Position numbers and translations under genes: made by a program. Under the pieces are notes generated by a model. It saw nothing but the letters and a program-made list of their open reading frames with translations, did no database searches and was not told the DNA's origin. From Rufibacter psychrotolerans (GTDB lineage Bacteria; Bacteroidota; Bacteroidia; Cytophagales; Hymenobacteraceae), in the NCBI RefSeq assembly GCF_016924645.1, contig NZ_JAFFJV010000001.1, positions 62,001 through 126,000 on the forward strand: 64,000 nt of DNA, read 5' to 3'. Shown here piece after piece: positions 40,019 through 48,947 of this stretch (its first letter is position 1; the number at the start of each line of letters is the position of its first letter).

Positions 40019-41146
40019 ATGAACGCTATACGATTAGGCATATTAGGCGGGGGGCAACTGGGCCGCATGTTGCTGCAGGCCGGCATAGATTACAACCTCT
40101 ATACCCTGGTCCTGGACCCCGATGAGCACGCGCCCTGCCGGCATCTCTGCGAGGAGTTTGTGCACGGTGACTTCAAGGATTATGACACGGTATATGCCTT
40201 CGGGAAGCGCTGTACCCACCTCACCATTGAGATTGAGCACGTGAACGTGGAGGCCTTGTTTGCTCTGGAGCAGGAGGGAGTGCAGGTATATCCTAAACCG
40301 GCCTCGTTGCGCACCATTCAGGACAAAGGGCTGCAGAAGGAGTTCTTTCAACAGCACTCCATCCCCACCGCCGACTTCAGGCTGCTGCAGGATTCTGCTG
40401 AACTGGAGGCCAACCTCGGCTTTCTGCCAGCTTTCCAGAAGCTGCGCAAAGGCGGCTATGATGGCAACGGCGTGACCCGTTTGACCTCAAAGGAAGACCT
40501 GGGCAAGGCGTTCCAGGCCCCAACCGTGCTGGAGAAACTGGTAGAGTTTGAAACGGAGATCTCGGTGATCTGCGCCCGCAACGTGCAGGGCGAGGTAAAG
40601 GCCTTTCCGGTGGTGGAGCAGGTCATGCACCCAGAGCACAACCTGGTAGATTACTTGCTGGCCCCGGCCCAGGTAGCCTATAAACTGCAGCGCATGGCCA
40701 TTGAGATTGCCACCCACGTAACCACCGCCCTGGACATTGTAGGCTTGCTGGCCGTGGAAATGTTTGTGACCCCAGACGGGCAGATCCTGGTGAACGAGGT
40801 AGCGCCCCGGCCGCACAACAGTGGGCACCACACCATGAAAGCCAACGCCACCTCGCAGTTTGAGCAGCACCTGCGCGCCATTCTGGGGCTTCCCCTGGGC
40901 GACACAGAACCACATTGCCCGGCCGTGCTGGTGAACCTGTTGGGCGAGGCCGGCTACTCAGGCGAGGCCGTTTATGAAGGGCTGGCCGAGACTATTGGCG
41001 AACCCGGCGTGTACATTCACTTGTACGGCAAGAAATTTACCCGCCCGTTCCGCAAGATGGGGCACCTCACCGTGCTGGCGCCTACCGTTGAAGAAGTAAA
41101 ACAAAAAGCAGATACCATCAAGAACCGCTTAAAAATCATTGCATGA
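40019..41146 (+). CDS. purK: 5-(carboxyamino)imidazole ribonucleotide synthase
   Basis: 375 residues of the ATP-grasp fold. [13 protein letters not shown] at residues 9-21 starts the preATP-grasp domain; [11 protein letters not shown] and [13 protein letters not shown] belong to the ATP-grasp region, and [14 protein letters not shown] is the metal/substrate signature. It carboxylates AIR to N5-CAIR with ATP and bicarbonate in purine synthesis. The stop overlaps the purE start (ATGA), so the two are translationally coupled. Confidence 0.95.
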   Translation: MNAIRLGILGGGQLGRMLLQAGIDYNLYTLVLDPDEHAPCRHLCEEFVHGDFKDYDTVYAFGKRCTHLTIEIEHVNVEALFALEQEGVQVYPKPASLRTIQDKGLQKEFFQQHSIPTADFRLLQDSAELEANLGFLPAFQKLRKGGYDGNGVTRLTSKEDLGKAFQAPTVLEKLVEFETEISVICARNVQGEVKAFPVVEQVMHPEHNLVDYLLAPAQVAYKLQRMAIEIATHVTTALDIVGLLAVEMFVTPDGQILVNEVAPRPHNSGHHTMKANATSQFEQHLRAILGLPLGDTEPHCPAVLVNLLGEAGYSGEAVYEGLAETIGEPGVYIHLYGKKFTRPFRKMGHLTVLAPTVEEVKQKADTIKNRLKIIA

Positions 41147-41670
41147 GCCAATCACCTGAGAGAAATGCCCCCTTGGTAGGCATTATTATGGGCAGCCAGT
41201 CAGACCTGAAAGTGATGTCGGGCGCGGCCGATATTCTGGAGCAGCTGAACGTTCCGTTTGAAGTGACCATTGTGTCGGCGCACCGTACGCCGCACCGTAT
41301 GCTGGAGTACGCCGAGGGCGCCCGGAAAAGGGGCCTGAAAGCCATTATCGCCGGCGCCGGTGGGGCGGCCCATTTGCCCGGCATGGTGGCCGCGCTAACC
41401 ACGCTTCCGGTTATTGGGGTGCCCGTGAAATCCAGCAACTCCATTGACGGCTGGGACTCCATCCTGTCTATCCTGCAGATGCCGTCGGGGGTGCCGGTGG
41501 CTACCGTGGCCCTGAACGGTGCCACCAACGCTGGCTTGCTGGCCGCCCAGATCCTGGGCAGCACCAACGCCGTAGTGGCCGATGCCCTGGAAAGATACCG
41601 CGCCACCCAGCGCGACAAGGTGATGCGCTCTGTGGAGCAACTACACCGCGGCGATATAGAAATGGACTAA
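41143..41670 (+). CDS. purE: N5-carboxyaminoimidazole ribonucleotide mutase
   Basis: 175 residues, class I Pur[14 protein letters not shown] (nucleotide-phosphate loop, residues ~11-23), [10 protein letters not shown] with the catalytic His, [13 protein letters not shown] and [30 protein letters not shown] are hallmarks. It converts N5-CAIR to CAIR, the step after PurK. Overlaps purK by 4 nt and is 4 nt before the GNAT gene. Confidence 0.95.
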   Translation: MSQSPERNAPLVGIIMGSQSDLKVMSGAADILEQLNVPFEVTIVSAHRTPHRMLEYAEGARKRGLKAIIAGAGGAAHLPGMVAALTTLPVIGVPVKSSNSIDGWDSILSILQMPSGVPVATVALNGATNAGLLAAQILGSTNAVVADALERYRATQRDKVMRSVEQLHRGDIEMD

Positions 41671-41674
41671 TCCC

Positions 41675-42208
41675 TTGCAGACTTTACTGCCCATCCTCTC
41701 AACTGCCACGCCGGAATTTGCCCTGGCGTGGCAGTTGTATGAAGAGGCGTTCCCACCCGAAGAGCGCCGGAGCCTGGTGCAGCAGACCTCGCTGCTTACC
41801 AATCCCCGTTACCAGTTGTTCGCCCTTGAGCACCAACACGCCTTTGCGGGGTTGCTGTGCCTCTGGCAATTGCCCGGGTTTACGTTTCTGGAACATTTTG
41901 CCGTTTTGCAGCACTTGCGCGGCCAGGGTGTGGGGGCAGCGGTGTTACAGGCATTCCTAACTTCCTCAGAGGAGCCGGTCATCCTGGAAACAGAGCCGCC
42001 CACCACTCAGATCGCGGCGCGCCGCATCAGGTTTTATGAACGCGCCGGTTTCCACCTGAACCAGTTTGACTATTGGCAGCCTCCGTACAGCCCCCAGAAA
42101 CCTTGGGTAGAACTGCGGTTGATGTCATACCCCCGGGCATTGGAGGCGGGTGTCCTGGAAAAGGTAAAACGCCAGGTATACCAGCACGTGTACGGGGTGG
42201 ACCTGTAA
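41675..42208 (+). CDS. GNAT-family N-acetyltransferase
   Basis: 177 residues, TTG start at 41675, 4 nt after the purE stop. The acetyl-CoA loop (R/Q-x2-G-x-G/A) is LRGQGVGAAVL near residues 84-94, preceded by the beta4 strand FLEHFAVLQ. The EEAFPPEERRS N terminus and IRFYERAGF motif near the C terminus fit a typical single-domain GNAT. The acceptor cannot be guessed. Tight spacing makes it the third gene of a pur operon. Confidence 0.85.
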   Translation: MQTLLPILSTATPEFALAWQLYEEAFPPEERRSLVQQTSLLTNPRYQLFALEHQHAFAGLLCLWQLPGFTFLEHFAVLQHLRGQGVGAAVLQAFLTSSEEPVILETEPPTTQIAARRIRFYERAGFHLNQFDYWQPPYSPQKPWVELRLMSYPRALEAGVLEKVKRQVYQHVYGVDL

Positions 42209-42221
42209 GCCGGGAAGTCTG

Positions 42222-42569
42222 TCAGTCGCGGTAGCGCCACTCCAGCAGGTAACAGTACGCCATGACCAGGGCGCAGATGGAAAGCCCCACCGAGTTGCGG
42301 GCCTCCTCAATGGCGGCCAGGTTGTTACCGTCGTGCAACAGGCCGTGGTACACCGGGGGCCACATGAAGAAAGCGGCGGCGGCATACAGCAGAAACGCTG
42401 TCCCATACACCCACCGGAACAACTTGCGCTTATACGCCAGCCAGCACAGCACCGCCGCCGCCAGGTACACCGGCATCCAGATCAACCGGTTTTCGGCATT
42501 CCATTGTGACACGGCAAACAGCACGAACATGACCATGAACACCAGCAAAAGTAGGACACGCAGTTTCAT
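42222..42569 (-). CDS. TMEM220-like small membrane protein
   Basis: 115 residues with four hydrophobic segments. The layout N-E-N-R-L-I-W-M-P-V-Y (residues ~25-35), WVYGTAFLLYAAAAFFMWPPVYHG, then EEARNSVGLSICAL matches the transmembrane 220 family (tryptophans in loops, Glu-Arg/Glu in the last stretch). Function of the family is unknown. The gene is convergent with the GNAT gene, the gap being only 13 nt. Confidence 0.7.
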   Translation of the reverse strand: MKLRVLLLLVFMVMFVLFAVSQWNAENRLIWMPVYLAAAVLCWLAYKRKLFRWVYGTAFLLYAAAAFFMWPPVYHGLLHDGNNLAAIEEARNSVGLSICALVMAYCYLLEWRYRD

Positions 42570-42694
42570 GAGATGTGAACCAGGTTAATCATTGTTTTTC
42601 TTTTGGGTAGGGGTAGTTCTTCTTTACTACGTACAAAGGCAACTCTTTTCCATACAACCGGTATTTGAATAAGACTCCTTCTTTTCAACTGCCT

Positions 42695-44155
42695 ATGAAG
42701 AACGCGTTACGCCTGTGTAGCTGGGGCCTACTCACGTTGCTGGCCTTTGGCTGCTATAAGATCAAAGGACATTACGGCGGACCCAAGATCTTTGACCCGC
42801 TCACCCGGGCCCTGCAGCCCCAGGACGTGGCCCTGCCGGCGGGCTACTCCATTACGCCCGTTGCCGCCAACCTCACGTACCCCACGGGCATTACGTTTGA
42901 CGAGCAGGGCACCGCGTACGTGACTGAATCTGGGTACGCCTACGGCGAAGTCTGGTTGCCTCCCAAACTGCTGCGCCTGAACCCAGACGGAACCACCACC
43001 CAGATTGCGGCCGGCGACAAGAATGGTCCCTGGACCGGGGCCACGTACCACAACGGATTTTTCTACGTGTCTGAGGGCGGACAGCTGGAGGGCGGCCGTA
43101 TCCTCAAAATCTCCCGCACCGGCGAGATAACCCGCCTGGTGGAAAACCTGCCCAGCCTGGGCGACCACCATACTGATGCCCCGGTGGTGGGGCAGGACGG
43201 CTACCTGTACTTCGGGCAGGGAACGGCCACCAACTCCGGGGTGGTAGGCACCGACAACTACCACTACGGGTGGCTTAAACGAAACCCCGCTTTCCATGAC
43301 ATTCCGTGCAAAGACATCACCCTGACGGGGCAAAACTTCACCACCTACAATCCCTTAACCGAGGACGACAAAGATGAGGTAACCACCGGGGCGTATCTGC
43401 CCTTCGGGACGGCCAGCACGCCCAACCAGACCATTAAAGGCGCCATTCCGTGTTCCGGGGCCATTTTCAGGGTGCCGGTACAGGGCGGTCCGCTGGAGCT
43501 GGTGGCCTGGGGCTTGCGTAATCCGTTCGGGCTGGCATTCTCCCCCAGCCACCAGCTCTACGTCACCGACAACGGCTACGATACCCGCGGCAGCAGGCCG
43601 GGCTACGGCACCGGAGATGTGCTGTGGGCGGTGCAACCGGGCCACTGGTACGGCTGGCCAGACTTTGCGGCCGGGCAGCCCATGGCCTCAGATGACTACA
43701 AGACCCCGCACGATGACCCTAAATTCCTGCTGGCCAGGCACCCGGGCACGCCTCCCAAGCCCGCCGCCATCCTGGGCGTGCATTCCTCGTCTAACGGGCT
43801 GGACTTTTCGCGCAGCGCCAGTTTCGGGCACGTGGGCGAGGCGTTTATTGCCCAGTTTGGCGATATGACGCCCGAAGTAGGGCACGCCTACGGTCCCGTG
43901 GGGTTCAAGGTGGTGCGGGTGAACCCGATGAACGGAGTGGTGGAAGATTTCGCGGTGAACAAAAGTAAGACCAACGGACCGGCTTCCATGATGAAAAACG
44001 GCGGGCTGGAGAGGCCCATTGCCGTGAAGTTTAACCCGGCCGGCACCGAGCTGTACGTGGTGGACTTTGGTATTATGCCCATGACCGAGCAAGGCCCCGC
44101 GCCCAAGCAGCAGACCGGCGTTGTCTGGAAAATCACTAAAACCGCTGCCAAATGA
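42695..44155 (+). CDS. PQQ-dependent sorbosone/glucose dehydrogenase-like lipoprotein
   Basis: 486 residues from ATG 42695 (upstream TTG 42665 also in frame). Probable lipoprotein: LLTLLAFGC. The rest is a six-bladed beta-propeller of the GSDH/sorbosone dehydrogenase type: LTYPTGITFDEQGTAYVTES, GDHHTDAPVVGQDGYLYFGQG (His near the substrate/PQQ site), RNPFGLAFSP, YVTDNGYDTRG and RPIAVKFNPAGTELYVVDFG. PQQ use is known for relatives; here it is inferred. The next gene is a cytochrome c overlapping by 4 nt, a natural electron acceptor. Confidence 0.85.
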   Translation: MKNALRLCSWGLLTLLAFGCYKIKGHYGGPKIFDPLTRALQPQDVALPAGYSITPVAANLTYPTGITFDEQGTAYVTESGYAYGEVWLPPKLLRLNPDGTTTQIAAGDKNGPWTGATYHNGFFYVSEGGQLEGGRILKISRTGEITRLVENLPSLGDHHTDAPVVGQDGYLYFGQGTATNSGVVGTDNYHYGWLKRNPAFHDIPCKDITLTGQNFTTYNPLTEDDKDEVTTGAYLPFGTASTPNQTIKGAIPCSGAIFRVPVQGGPLELVAWGLRNPFGLAFSPSHQLYVTDNGYDTRGSRPGYGTGDVLWAVQPGHWYGWPDFAAGQPMASDDYKTPHDDPKFLLARHPGTPPKPAAILGVHSSSNGLDFSRSASFGHVGEAFIAQFGDMTPEVGHAYGPVGFKVVRVNPMNGVVEDFAVNKSKTNGPASMMKNGGLERPIAVKFNPAGTELYVVDFGIMPMTEQGPAPKQQTGVVWKITKTAAK

Positions 44156-44559
44156 GAAAGCCAGGCCTTGACTCTAGAATTTTAAAGGGGCTGCTGGGCG
44201 GCCTCTGCCTGCTGGTGCTGGGCAGTTGCGGCTCGGCCCGGCGCAGCGAACCGCTGGTGGGCCCCCTGACCATTCAGACCCAGCAACTGGAAAACGGGCG
44301 CGTGGTGTTCATGCAGAACTGCCAGCGCTGCCACCCGCTGGGCGAGGCCGGCCTGGGGCCTTCCATCAACAACGTTCCCTTGCCCGGCATTGCCCTGCGG
44401 TACAGAATCCGGAGCAAATCCTTTTTTCTGGGCATCGGGCGCATGCCTTCCTTCAAAAAGCACGAAATCTCGCGCGACCAGATGGATGACCTGATTGTGT
44501 ACCTCAAAGCGCTCCGCCGGCACAAGGGAGGCACTAAGGTAGCAGCGCAGCACCCCTGA
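44152..44559 (+). CDS. c-type cytochrome lipoprotein
   Basis: 135 residues, start overlapping the dehydrogenase stop (ATGA). A lipoprotein signal (LLGGLCLLVLGSC) leads to a monoheme domain with CQRCH (heme attachment, near 57-61) and the Met ligand in GRMPSFKKHE. It ends with the usual helix DQMDDLIVYLKALR. Presumably it takes electrons from the propeller dehydrogenase and passes them to the respiratory chain; both would be tethered in the same compartment. Confidence 0.9.
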   Translation: MRKPGLDSRILKGLLGGLCLLVLGSCGSARRSEPLVGPLTIQTQQLENGRVVFMQNCQRCHPLGEAGLGPSINNVPLPGIALRYRIRSKSFFLGIGRMPSFKKHEISRDQMDDLIVYLKALRRHKGGTKVAAQHP

Positions 44560-45041
44560 TTTTGGGCGATAAAAGGTATTGCTGTGAAATGGAAAGTTAC
44601 CTGGGTTTGACCAGTCCCATAATACCAGGTGCATGGTGCTCAGTCGCTACCTAAGTAATCCTTAATTCACCTTTGTTCTACCGTTGAGCTTCTTCCGCTT
44701 ACCTGCTTGTCCTGTACATTGTCAGCAATAGGCCTAGTGTTGGGCGTGGCATCCTTTACAACCCCACCGTTCGCCGGTGAAGCGCTCAAGGCGACATGTT
44801 TTAGATCTGACCGAACTCTCGCCTATCACTGCTAATGTAACAGGACTTGCCCACGTGACGCGGCTCAGGGAGGGCAAAACATCTCTGGTACTACTGGAAT
44901 CTCTCCCCGGAGTAGTAGGGGCAGGTGAGTTCAATAAGCCTGGTTTACTCTAGCGGTCCATACTTCAGACCTTCCGCTTGATAAAGCGGCCTCTAGCAGT
45001 GCTTGCCGTTGCCTTGCCCAAGCCCAAGAGGTTTAACATTA
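44560..45041. other. Gene-free stretch with unexplained sequence
   Basis: About 480 bases without a recognisable gene. Open frames (44734-44934 minus; a plus-strand one around 44752-44952) show no family resemblance. Composition drifts to AT-richer from here on to 46.4 kb. It could be decayed DNA from an insertion. No repeats, tRNA or terminator are obvious. Confidence 0.4.
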
Positions 45042-46280
45042 TCAAAGTTGATACCCTAGCGTAAAGTAAAGGGTTTTAAGGGGCGTATGAATGTTTTGGG
45101 AGGAAGAAAAACCATCCGTGAACTCAAACCTTCCTTCAAACAGAATTGGATGTTTAGGAATCTTGTGGAATGCAACCCCAGCTCCTACGGTAACTCCTTG
45201 GGTGAGTTTCCCAAAGGAATTGAAAACAGGGTTAATTTCTTCAGTAGTAAACTCTTTGTATGTTCTGGTTCTGGTATGCTTTTGCTTCTGTTTTAGAGCT
45301 ACTCCTCCCACAATACCCGCATTAAAGAAAGGTCTTATTTCACCGGCAGGAAAACTATATTGCACCTGCAATGGAACCATCAGGTAGCTCAAATCAATCT
45401 GTACAAGGTTAGAGTAACTTGCGTGTAAATTCGGGTTGAATTCCTTATTCTCTCCGTCTCTGAAGTCCCTGTCAAAACTGGTTTGGCTAAACAGGGCACT
45501 TACTTTTAATGACAGTTTCTCATTGATGTTATTCAGGTTTAACCCATAGGCTATTCCAAAGACAGGGTTCAGGGCTGAGGTGTACTTGTGATTGGTGGTA
45601 ACTTCTGAGGTACCCCCCTTGATGGTTAGGAATGAAAAGTTGGTACCTGCTACCAAACCAATTTTAAATTTTGGAGCCTTTGGTTGGTTAACAAAAACTT
45701 CTTGTCTGGGCTCTGCGCACAAGTTATAGGCTTTAGTAATGTCAATAAATTGTTTTAGGTTGAAAGCCAGTTTTTTGGTTTTAGCGGCTACCTCCCCACA
45801 GTCATAGAACGCTTTTGCGAAGGTTCTTCTGAAGACATGATCTGTGCCAAGGGCAGATGTCCCTTTGGAAGTAGTAGTGTTGAACGTCTTTACTTCCAAT
45901 TCTGTGAAAGCTCCGTCTTTTATGAGAATGTACTTGTCTGTACCAATGTTGTCTCTATAGCTATAAAGACTAGCTTTTCCCTTTACTAACACTTGCAGAA
46001 AAAGGTGCTGAATTGAATCTTCACTTCCTATTTGCTGAGATTCATACTGCTCTCCATCAGCAAAGGCGTATGCTTCTATTTCCAAAGGTGAATAATCTGT
46101 AACAGCACTTTCTTCCGTTAATCTAAAAGATACCTTAGAGGCATTTCTAATTGCACCTCTTTTGTCTAGTTGCCCATGAATAGTATCATTTTTCTGGATA
46201 ATGTAACCCGATTTAAAATTGCGTTGTGCAGAAGCAGAAATACAGATAAACAGGAGTAAAAAGGAGAGTAAGGTTTTTTT
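45042..46280 (-). CDS. PorT-like outer-membrane beta-barrel protein, start lost at a T9 run
   Basis: The C-terminal ~210 residues form a beta-barrel (FKIGLVAGTNFSFLTI, LNPVFGIAYGLN, LSLKVSALFSQ, YLMVPLQVQYSF, PFFNAGIVGGVALK, ending YFTLGYQL). The best standard start is TTG 46085, but the frame stays open to 46280 and encodes a signal-like segment (KKTLLSFLLLFICISASAQ) then an extracytoplasmic part (GYIIQKNDTIHGQLDKRG). No ATG or GTG precedes it; a stop sits at 46281-46283 next to nine T (46274-46282). Deleting one T would join it to a TTG at about 46303. The gene is clearly more AT-rich than its neighbours. Confidence 0.7.
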   Translation of the reverse strand, partial: KKTLLSFLLLFICISASAQRNFKSGYIIQKNDTIHGQLDKRGAIRNASKVSFRLTEESAVTDYSPLEIEAYAFADGEQYESQQIGSEDSIQHLFLQVLVKGKASLYSYRDNIGTDKYILIKDGAFTELEVKTFNTTTSKGTSALGTDHVFRRTFAKAFYDCGEVAAKTKKLAFNLKQFIDITKAYNLCAEPRQEVFVNQPKAPKFKIGLVAGTNFSFLTIKGGTSEVTTNHKYTSALNPVFGIAYGLNLNNINEKLSLKVSALFSQTSFDRDFRDGENKEFNPNLHASYSNLVQIDLSYLMVPLQVQYSFPAGEIRPFFNAGIVGGVALKQKQKHTRTRTYKEFTTEEINPVFNSFGKLTQGVTVGAGVAFHKIPKHPILFEGRFEFTDGFSSSQNIHTPLKTLYFTLGYQL

Positions 46281-46394
46281 TTATAAAATTTTTGATAGTG
46301 AACAAATATAGAAAATTCCAATATACTGCAGATAGTAATATTTCAAAGGGTGAGTAGCGTATTTCTGTCGTAAATATTGTATTTCAAATAAGTG

Positions 46395-46961
46395 ATGGCA
46401 GCACACATCTACCTCATCCGGCACGCCCGGCCCGTTCTTAACCGCAAAGGCCTGTTCAGCAAAGAGCAGGCCGCGCAGTACCTGAAAGACTACAACCTGG
46501 CCGAGGTAGAGCAAATCATTGAGCGGAGCGAACACCTGCCTCTGGAGTTAATCAGGAAAGTGTACTGCAGCACCTTGCCCCGCGCCAAAGCCACTGCCCG
46601 CCTGCTGTTTGGCCCGGAGGTGCAGTTGATAGAGGATGCCACGTTTGTGGAGTTTGAGAACCGCATTTGGGGGCTGCCATGGGGCCGGTTTCCGCTGCGC
46701 TGGTGGCAGGTCACGTCGCGCATCCTCTGGCTCCTGGGCCTCAACCAGAAAGACATAGAAAGCTTCCAGCAGGCCCGAAAAAGAGCCGACCAAGCGGCCG
46801 ACAAGCTGGCCGCGGAAGCCGAAACCAACGGTTTGGCGGTGCTGGTGGCCCACGGTTTCCTGAATGAGTTCATCAAACGCTCGCTCCGGAAGAAAGGCTG
46901 GAAGGTGGTGCTGGACGGGGGCCGCAGGTACGTGGGCGTGACCCAACTCAGTAAGCAGTAG
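46395..46961 (+). CDS. Histidine phosphatase-family protein
   Basis: 188 residues from ATG 46395 (a GTG directly before is possible). The phosphohistidine motif is LIRHARP near residues 6-12; the second His lies in VAHGFLNEF near 153, and the first acidic residue in the ATFVEFENR segment. This is a branch-1 phosphoglycerate-mutase fold, with substrate unknown. The 3' end is convergent with a membrane-protein gene, copy 14 of the palindrome lying between them. Confidence 0.85.
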   Translation: MAAHIYLIRHARPVLNRKGLFSKEQAAQYLKDYNLAEVEQIIERSEHLPLELIRKVYCSTLPRAKATARLLFGPEVQLIEDATFVEFENRIWGLPWGRFPLRWWQVTSRILWLLGLNQKDIESFQQARKRADQAADKLAAEAETNGLAVLVAHGFLNEFIKRSLRKKGWKVVLDGGRRYVGVTQLSKQ

Positions 46962-46966
46962 CGCCT

Positions 46967-47002
46967 GTTTTGGGCCTGTTTTCGGGTAAACGGGCCCAGA
47001 AC
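46967..47002. repeat. 36-bp palindrome family, copy 14
   Basis: Arms GTTTTGGGCCTGTTTT and TAAACGGGCCCAGAAC around CGGG. It starts 5 nt after the histidine-phosphatase stop and lies between convergent genes. Confidence 0.8.
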
Positions 47003-47017
47003 GGCTGGCGGAGGTTT

Positions 47018-47785
47018 TCAGGAGGCGGTTACGGCCAGTTGCTGGTGGTTGGCGGCAACTTCCCTCTTTTCCAGCGCGGCTTTTCTGAGCGAGAAGAAAT
47101 GGAGCGCGTAGGCCAGCGGCACCAGAAACGTGGGCAGAAACATCACCGGGAAAGAGACCATGACCTCGGCCCCGGGCGCTTGCTTGTAAACCTGGAACGG
47201 CGTGGGCAAAGAAAGCACGCCCGTGAGCACAATGTGGAGGAGCAGGCCCAAACCAGCCAGGTGGTAGAGCAAGGCCAGGCGCGGACGGTAGCGGGTACCC
47301 CCGTAGCACAGCACCGCAAAAAGGGGCCCGGCCAGGCCGGAGAGCACGTCCCAGTTGCGGCCTTCAAAGGTCATCCGCTCAGGCAGGGCATTGGCCAGGA
47401 ACAACCACCACAGGAAAACCTCCACCGGAACCCGAAAGGCCTGCAGGTAGAGCAGCCCCCTGGCGGGCAAATGCCGGATGAACCCCTGCGTGCGGGGGTG
47501 AAACGTGAGTACCAGCACCGCTGCCAAGGGAGGCAGCAAGGCCGGAACCATGTTGAGCGGGGCCAGGGCGAAGTTGCCCATAAAGCCACTCAGGCTGAGA
47601 GCACTGGCAAAGGCCAGCCAACCCAGCAGCAGGGCCCCGATGATAATGGTCTTTCGGGCGGCTACGGCGGGTCCGAGGCCCAGGGAAAGAAACGTGCGGT
47701 ACGCCCCCGCCACCACCAGCACGAGGCACACCAGGGGGAGGGCGGCAAACCCTCCCTGGGCTAGAAAAAGGAAGTCTGTTTTCAT
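47018..47785 (-). CDS. Polytopic membrane protein of unknown function
   Basis: 255 residues with about seven predicted membrane helices (roughly 10-32, 45-68, 75-95, 115-133, 150-165, 170-195 and 207-230). No recognised family and no catalytic motif. Charged residues cluster in cytosolic loops (AARK, HPRTQG, TRYRPR) and at the C terminus. It is 69 nt downstream of an AraC-type regulator gene on the same strand, so the regulator and this membrane protein may form one transcript; the regulator may control it. Confidence 0.65.
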   Translation of the reverse strand: MKTDFLFLAQGGFAALPLVCLVLVVAGAYRTFLSLGLGPAVAARKTIIIGALLLGWLAFASALSLSGFMGNFALAPLNMVPALLPPLAAVLVLTFHPRTQGFIRHLPARGLLYLQAFRVPVEVFLWWLFLANALPERMTFEGRNWDVLSGLAGPLFAVLCYGGTRYRPRLALLYHLAGLGLLLHIVLTGVLSLPTPFQVYKQAPGAEVMVSFPVMFLPTFLVPLAYALHFFSLRKAALEKREVAANHQQLAVTAS

Positions 47786-47853
47786 AACACAACAAATGGT
47801 TTCTACACGCCAAAGATGGGGGAAGCCGGGGCCAACCTGTTTGACAAAAATTG

Positions 47854-48816
47854 CTAATTTCTGGCAAGCCGGTACCGGGCGGGCGAGCAGCCCACTATTT
47901 TCCGGAAGGTGCGGCTAAACGCCGATACCTCTGGGTAACCGCAAAGCAGCGCCACTTCCCCCACCGGGAGCCGGGTTTTCTGCAGCAGGGGCAGGCTGCG
48001 CTCTATGCGGTGCTGCAGCAGAAACTGGTGGGGCGTGCGGCCGTGCACCTGGCTGAACGCCCGCAGAAAATGGAACTTAGACAAACAGGCCAGTTGGGCA
48101 AGTGCCTCCAGGGTGGGGGTTTGGTCAGGGTAGGCCAGCAGGTAATCGGTGGCCAGGGCGATGCGCTTAAACAGTTCGGCCCGGGCACTGGCTTTGGCCG
48201 CCGCAAGCTGGTTGCACCGCCGGTGCAGTTCCTGCTTTTGCTGTAACAAGGCGTGCAGCACAGGAACCAGGTGCTCCTGCAACTCCAGGGCCGTTGGCGG
48301 GGCCGCTGCGCCCAGGCGGTGGAGGCGGGCGAGGGCGGCATCCAGGGCGGGAGTTTTCCGTTGCAGCAGGTTGGGGAATTCTGAGGAGCCAGCCTCTAAC
48401 GGAAGCGAGATAGGATTGTCCAGGAGCTGCGGGGCCGCGCTAATATGGGCTTTCACGAAGTCTTCCCAAAGGTCCTGGCCCAGGTGCAGGTTAAAGGTTT
48501 CTATCGGCTGGCCCGGGCTGTCAATGTCCAGGGTGTAGTGCTGGGCGCGGTTGGTCAGGAAAAAGCAGTCTGGCGGCACCGCCACTTTCTTGTTGCCGGC
48601 GCTCACGTAAGAAGTCCCGCTCAGGTTGGTGAACAGCGAGAAAGGCCCTTTGATGTCGGGGCGGTGGCACTGGGTAGCCTGGGTGTTCAGGATGACCAGG
48701 GGCCACTCAAACGCGGGCTGCGCCTGGCTTGGTGCGGCCGGCCCAGACGGGTCCCGAAAAGCGCTGTCGGCTCGTTCTTTCAGTTGCCGGTAATCAGGAA
48801 ACTCTTTCAGGAACAT
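47854..48816 (-). CDS. AraC-family transcriptional regulator
   Basis: 320 residues from ATG 48816 (MFLKEFPDYRQ); the frame opens at 48879 but the extra 21 residues overlap repeat copy 15. N-terminal ~190 residues are a cupin-like sensory domain (PPDCFFLTNRAQHYTLDI, IETFNLHLG). The C-terminal HTH pair has LEALAQLACLSKFHFLRAFSQVHGRTPHQFLLQHRI and VGEVALLCGYPEVSAFSRTFRKIVGCSPARYR, both canonical. Ligand unknown. Likely governs itself and the membrane-protein gene. Confidence 0.87.
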   Translation of the reverse strand: MFLKEFPDYRQLKERADSAFRDPSGPAAPSQAQPAFEWPLVILNTQATQCHRPDIKGPFSLFTNLSGTSYVSAGNKKVAVPPDCFFLTNRAQHYTLDIDSPGQPIETFNLHLGQDLWEDFVKAHISAAPQLLDNPISLPLEAGSSEFPNLLQRKTPALDAALARLHRLGAAAPPTALELQEHLVPVLHALLQQKQELHRRCNQLAAAKASARAELFKRIALATDYLLAYPDQTPTLEALAQLACLSKFHFLRAFSQVHGRTPHQFLLQHRIERSLPLLQKTRLPVGEVALLCGYPEVSAFSRTFRKIVGCSPARYRLARN

Positions 48817-48850
48817 TTTGGGGCTGTTTTCAGAAATGTAGCTGAAAATC
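48815..48850. repeat. 36-bp palindrome family, copy 15 (diverged)
   Basis: Left arm ATTTTGGGGCTGTTTT is good; the right side (AATGTAGCTGAAAATC) is weak. It begins at the ATG of the AraC gene, in its leader. Confidence 0.4.
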
Positions 48851-48899
48851 AGGAAAGTTGAAAGAGGCAAACTCCGCAAACTGAGGGGAAGACAACCCC

Positions 48900-48935
48900 G
48901 TTTTCATGCTTTTTTTGAGAAAACCGGGCAGAAAC
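48900..48935. repeat. 36-bp palindrome family, copy 16
   Basis: GTTTTCATGCTTTTTT and AAAACCGGGCAGAAAC around TGAG; flanked by CCC/GGG. It lies 12 nt beyond the exonuclease stop. Confidence 0.6.
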
Positions 48936-48947
48936 GGGAGCCCCTTG

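Noticed and set aside
44734..44934. 66-codon minus-strand frame, and a similar plus-strand one, in the 44.6-45.0 kb gap
   Set aside because: Neither gives a convincing protein; considered as a transposase remnant but no motif supports it.
46548..47309. 253-codon minus-strand frame overlapping the histidine phosphatase and the membrane protein
   Set aside because: It is antisense to both real genes, has a shadow composition (Gly/Arg/Pro/His-rich) and no family match.
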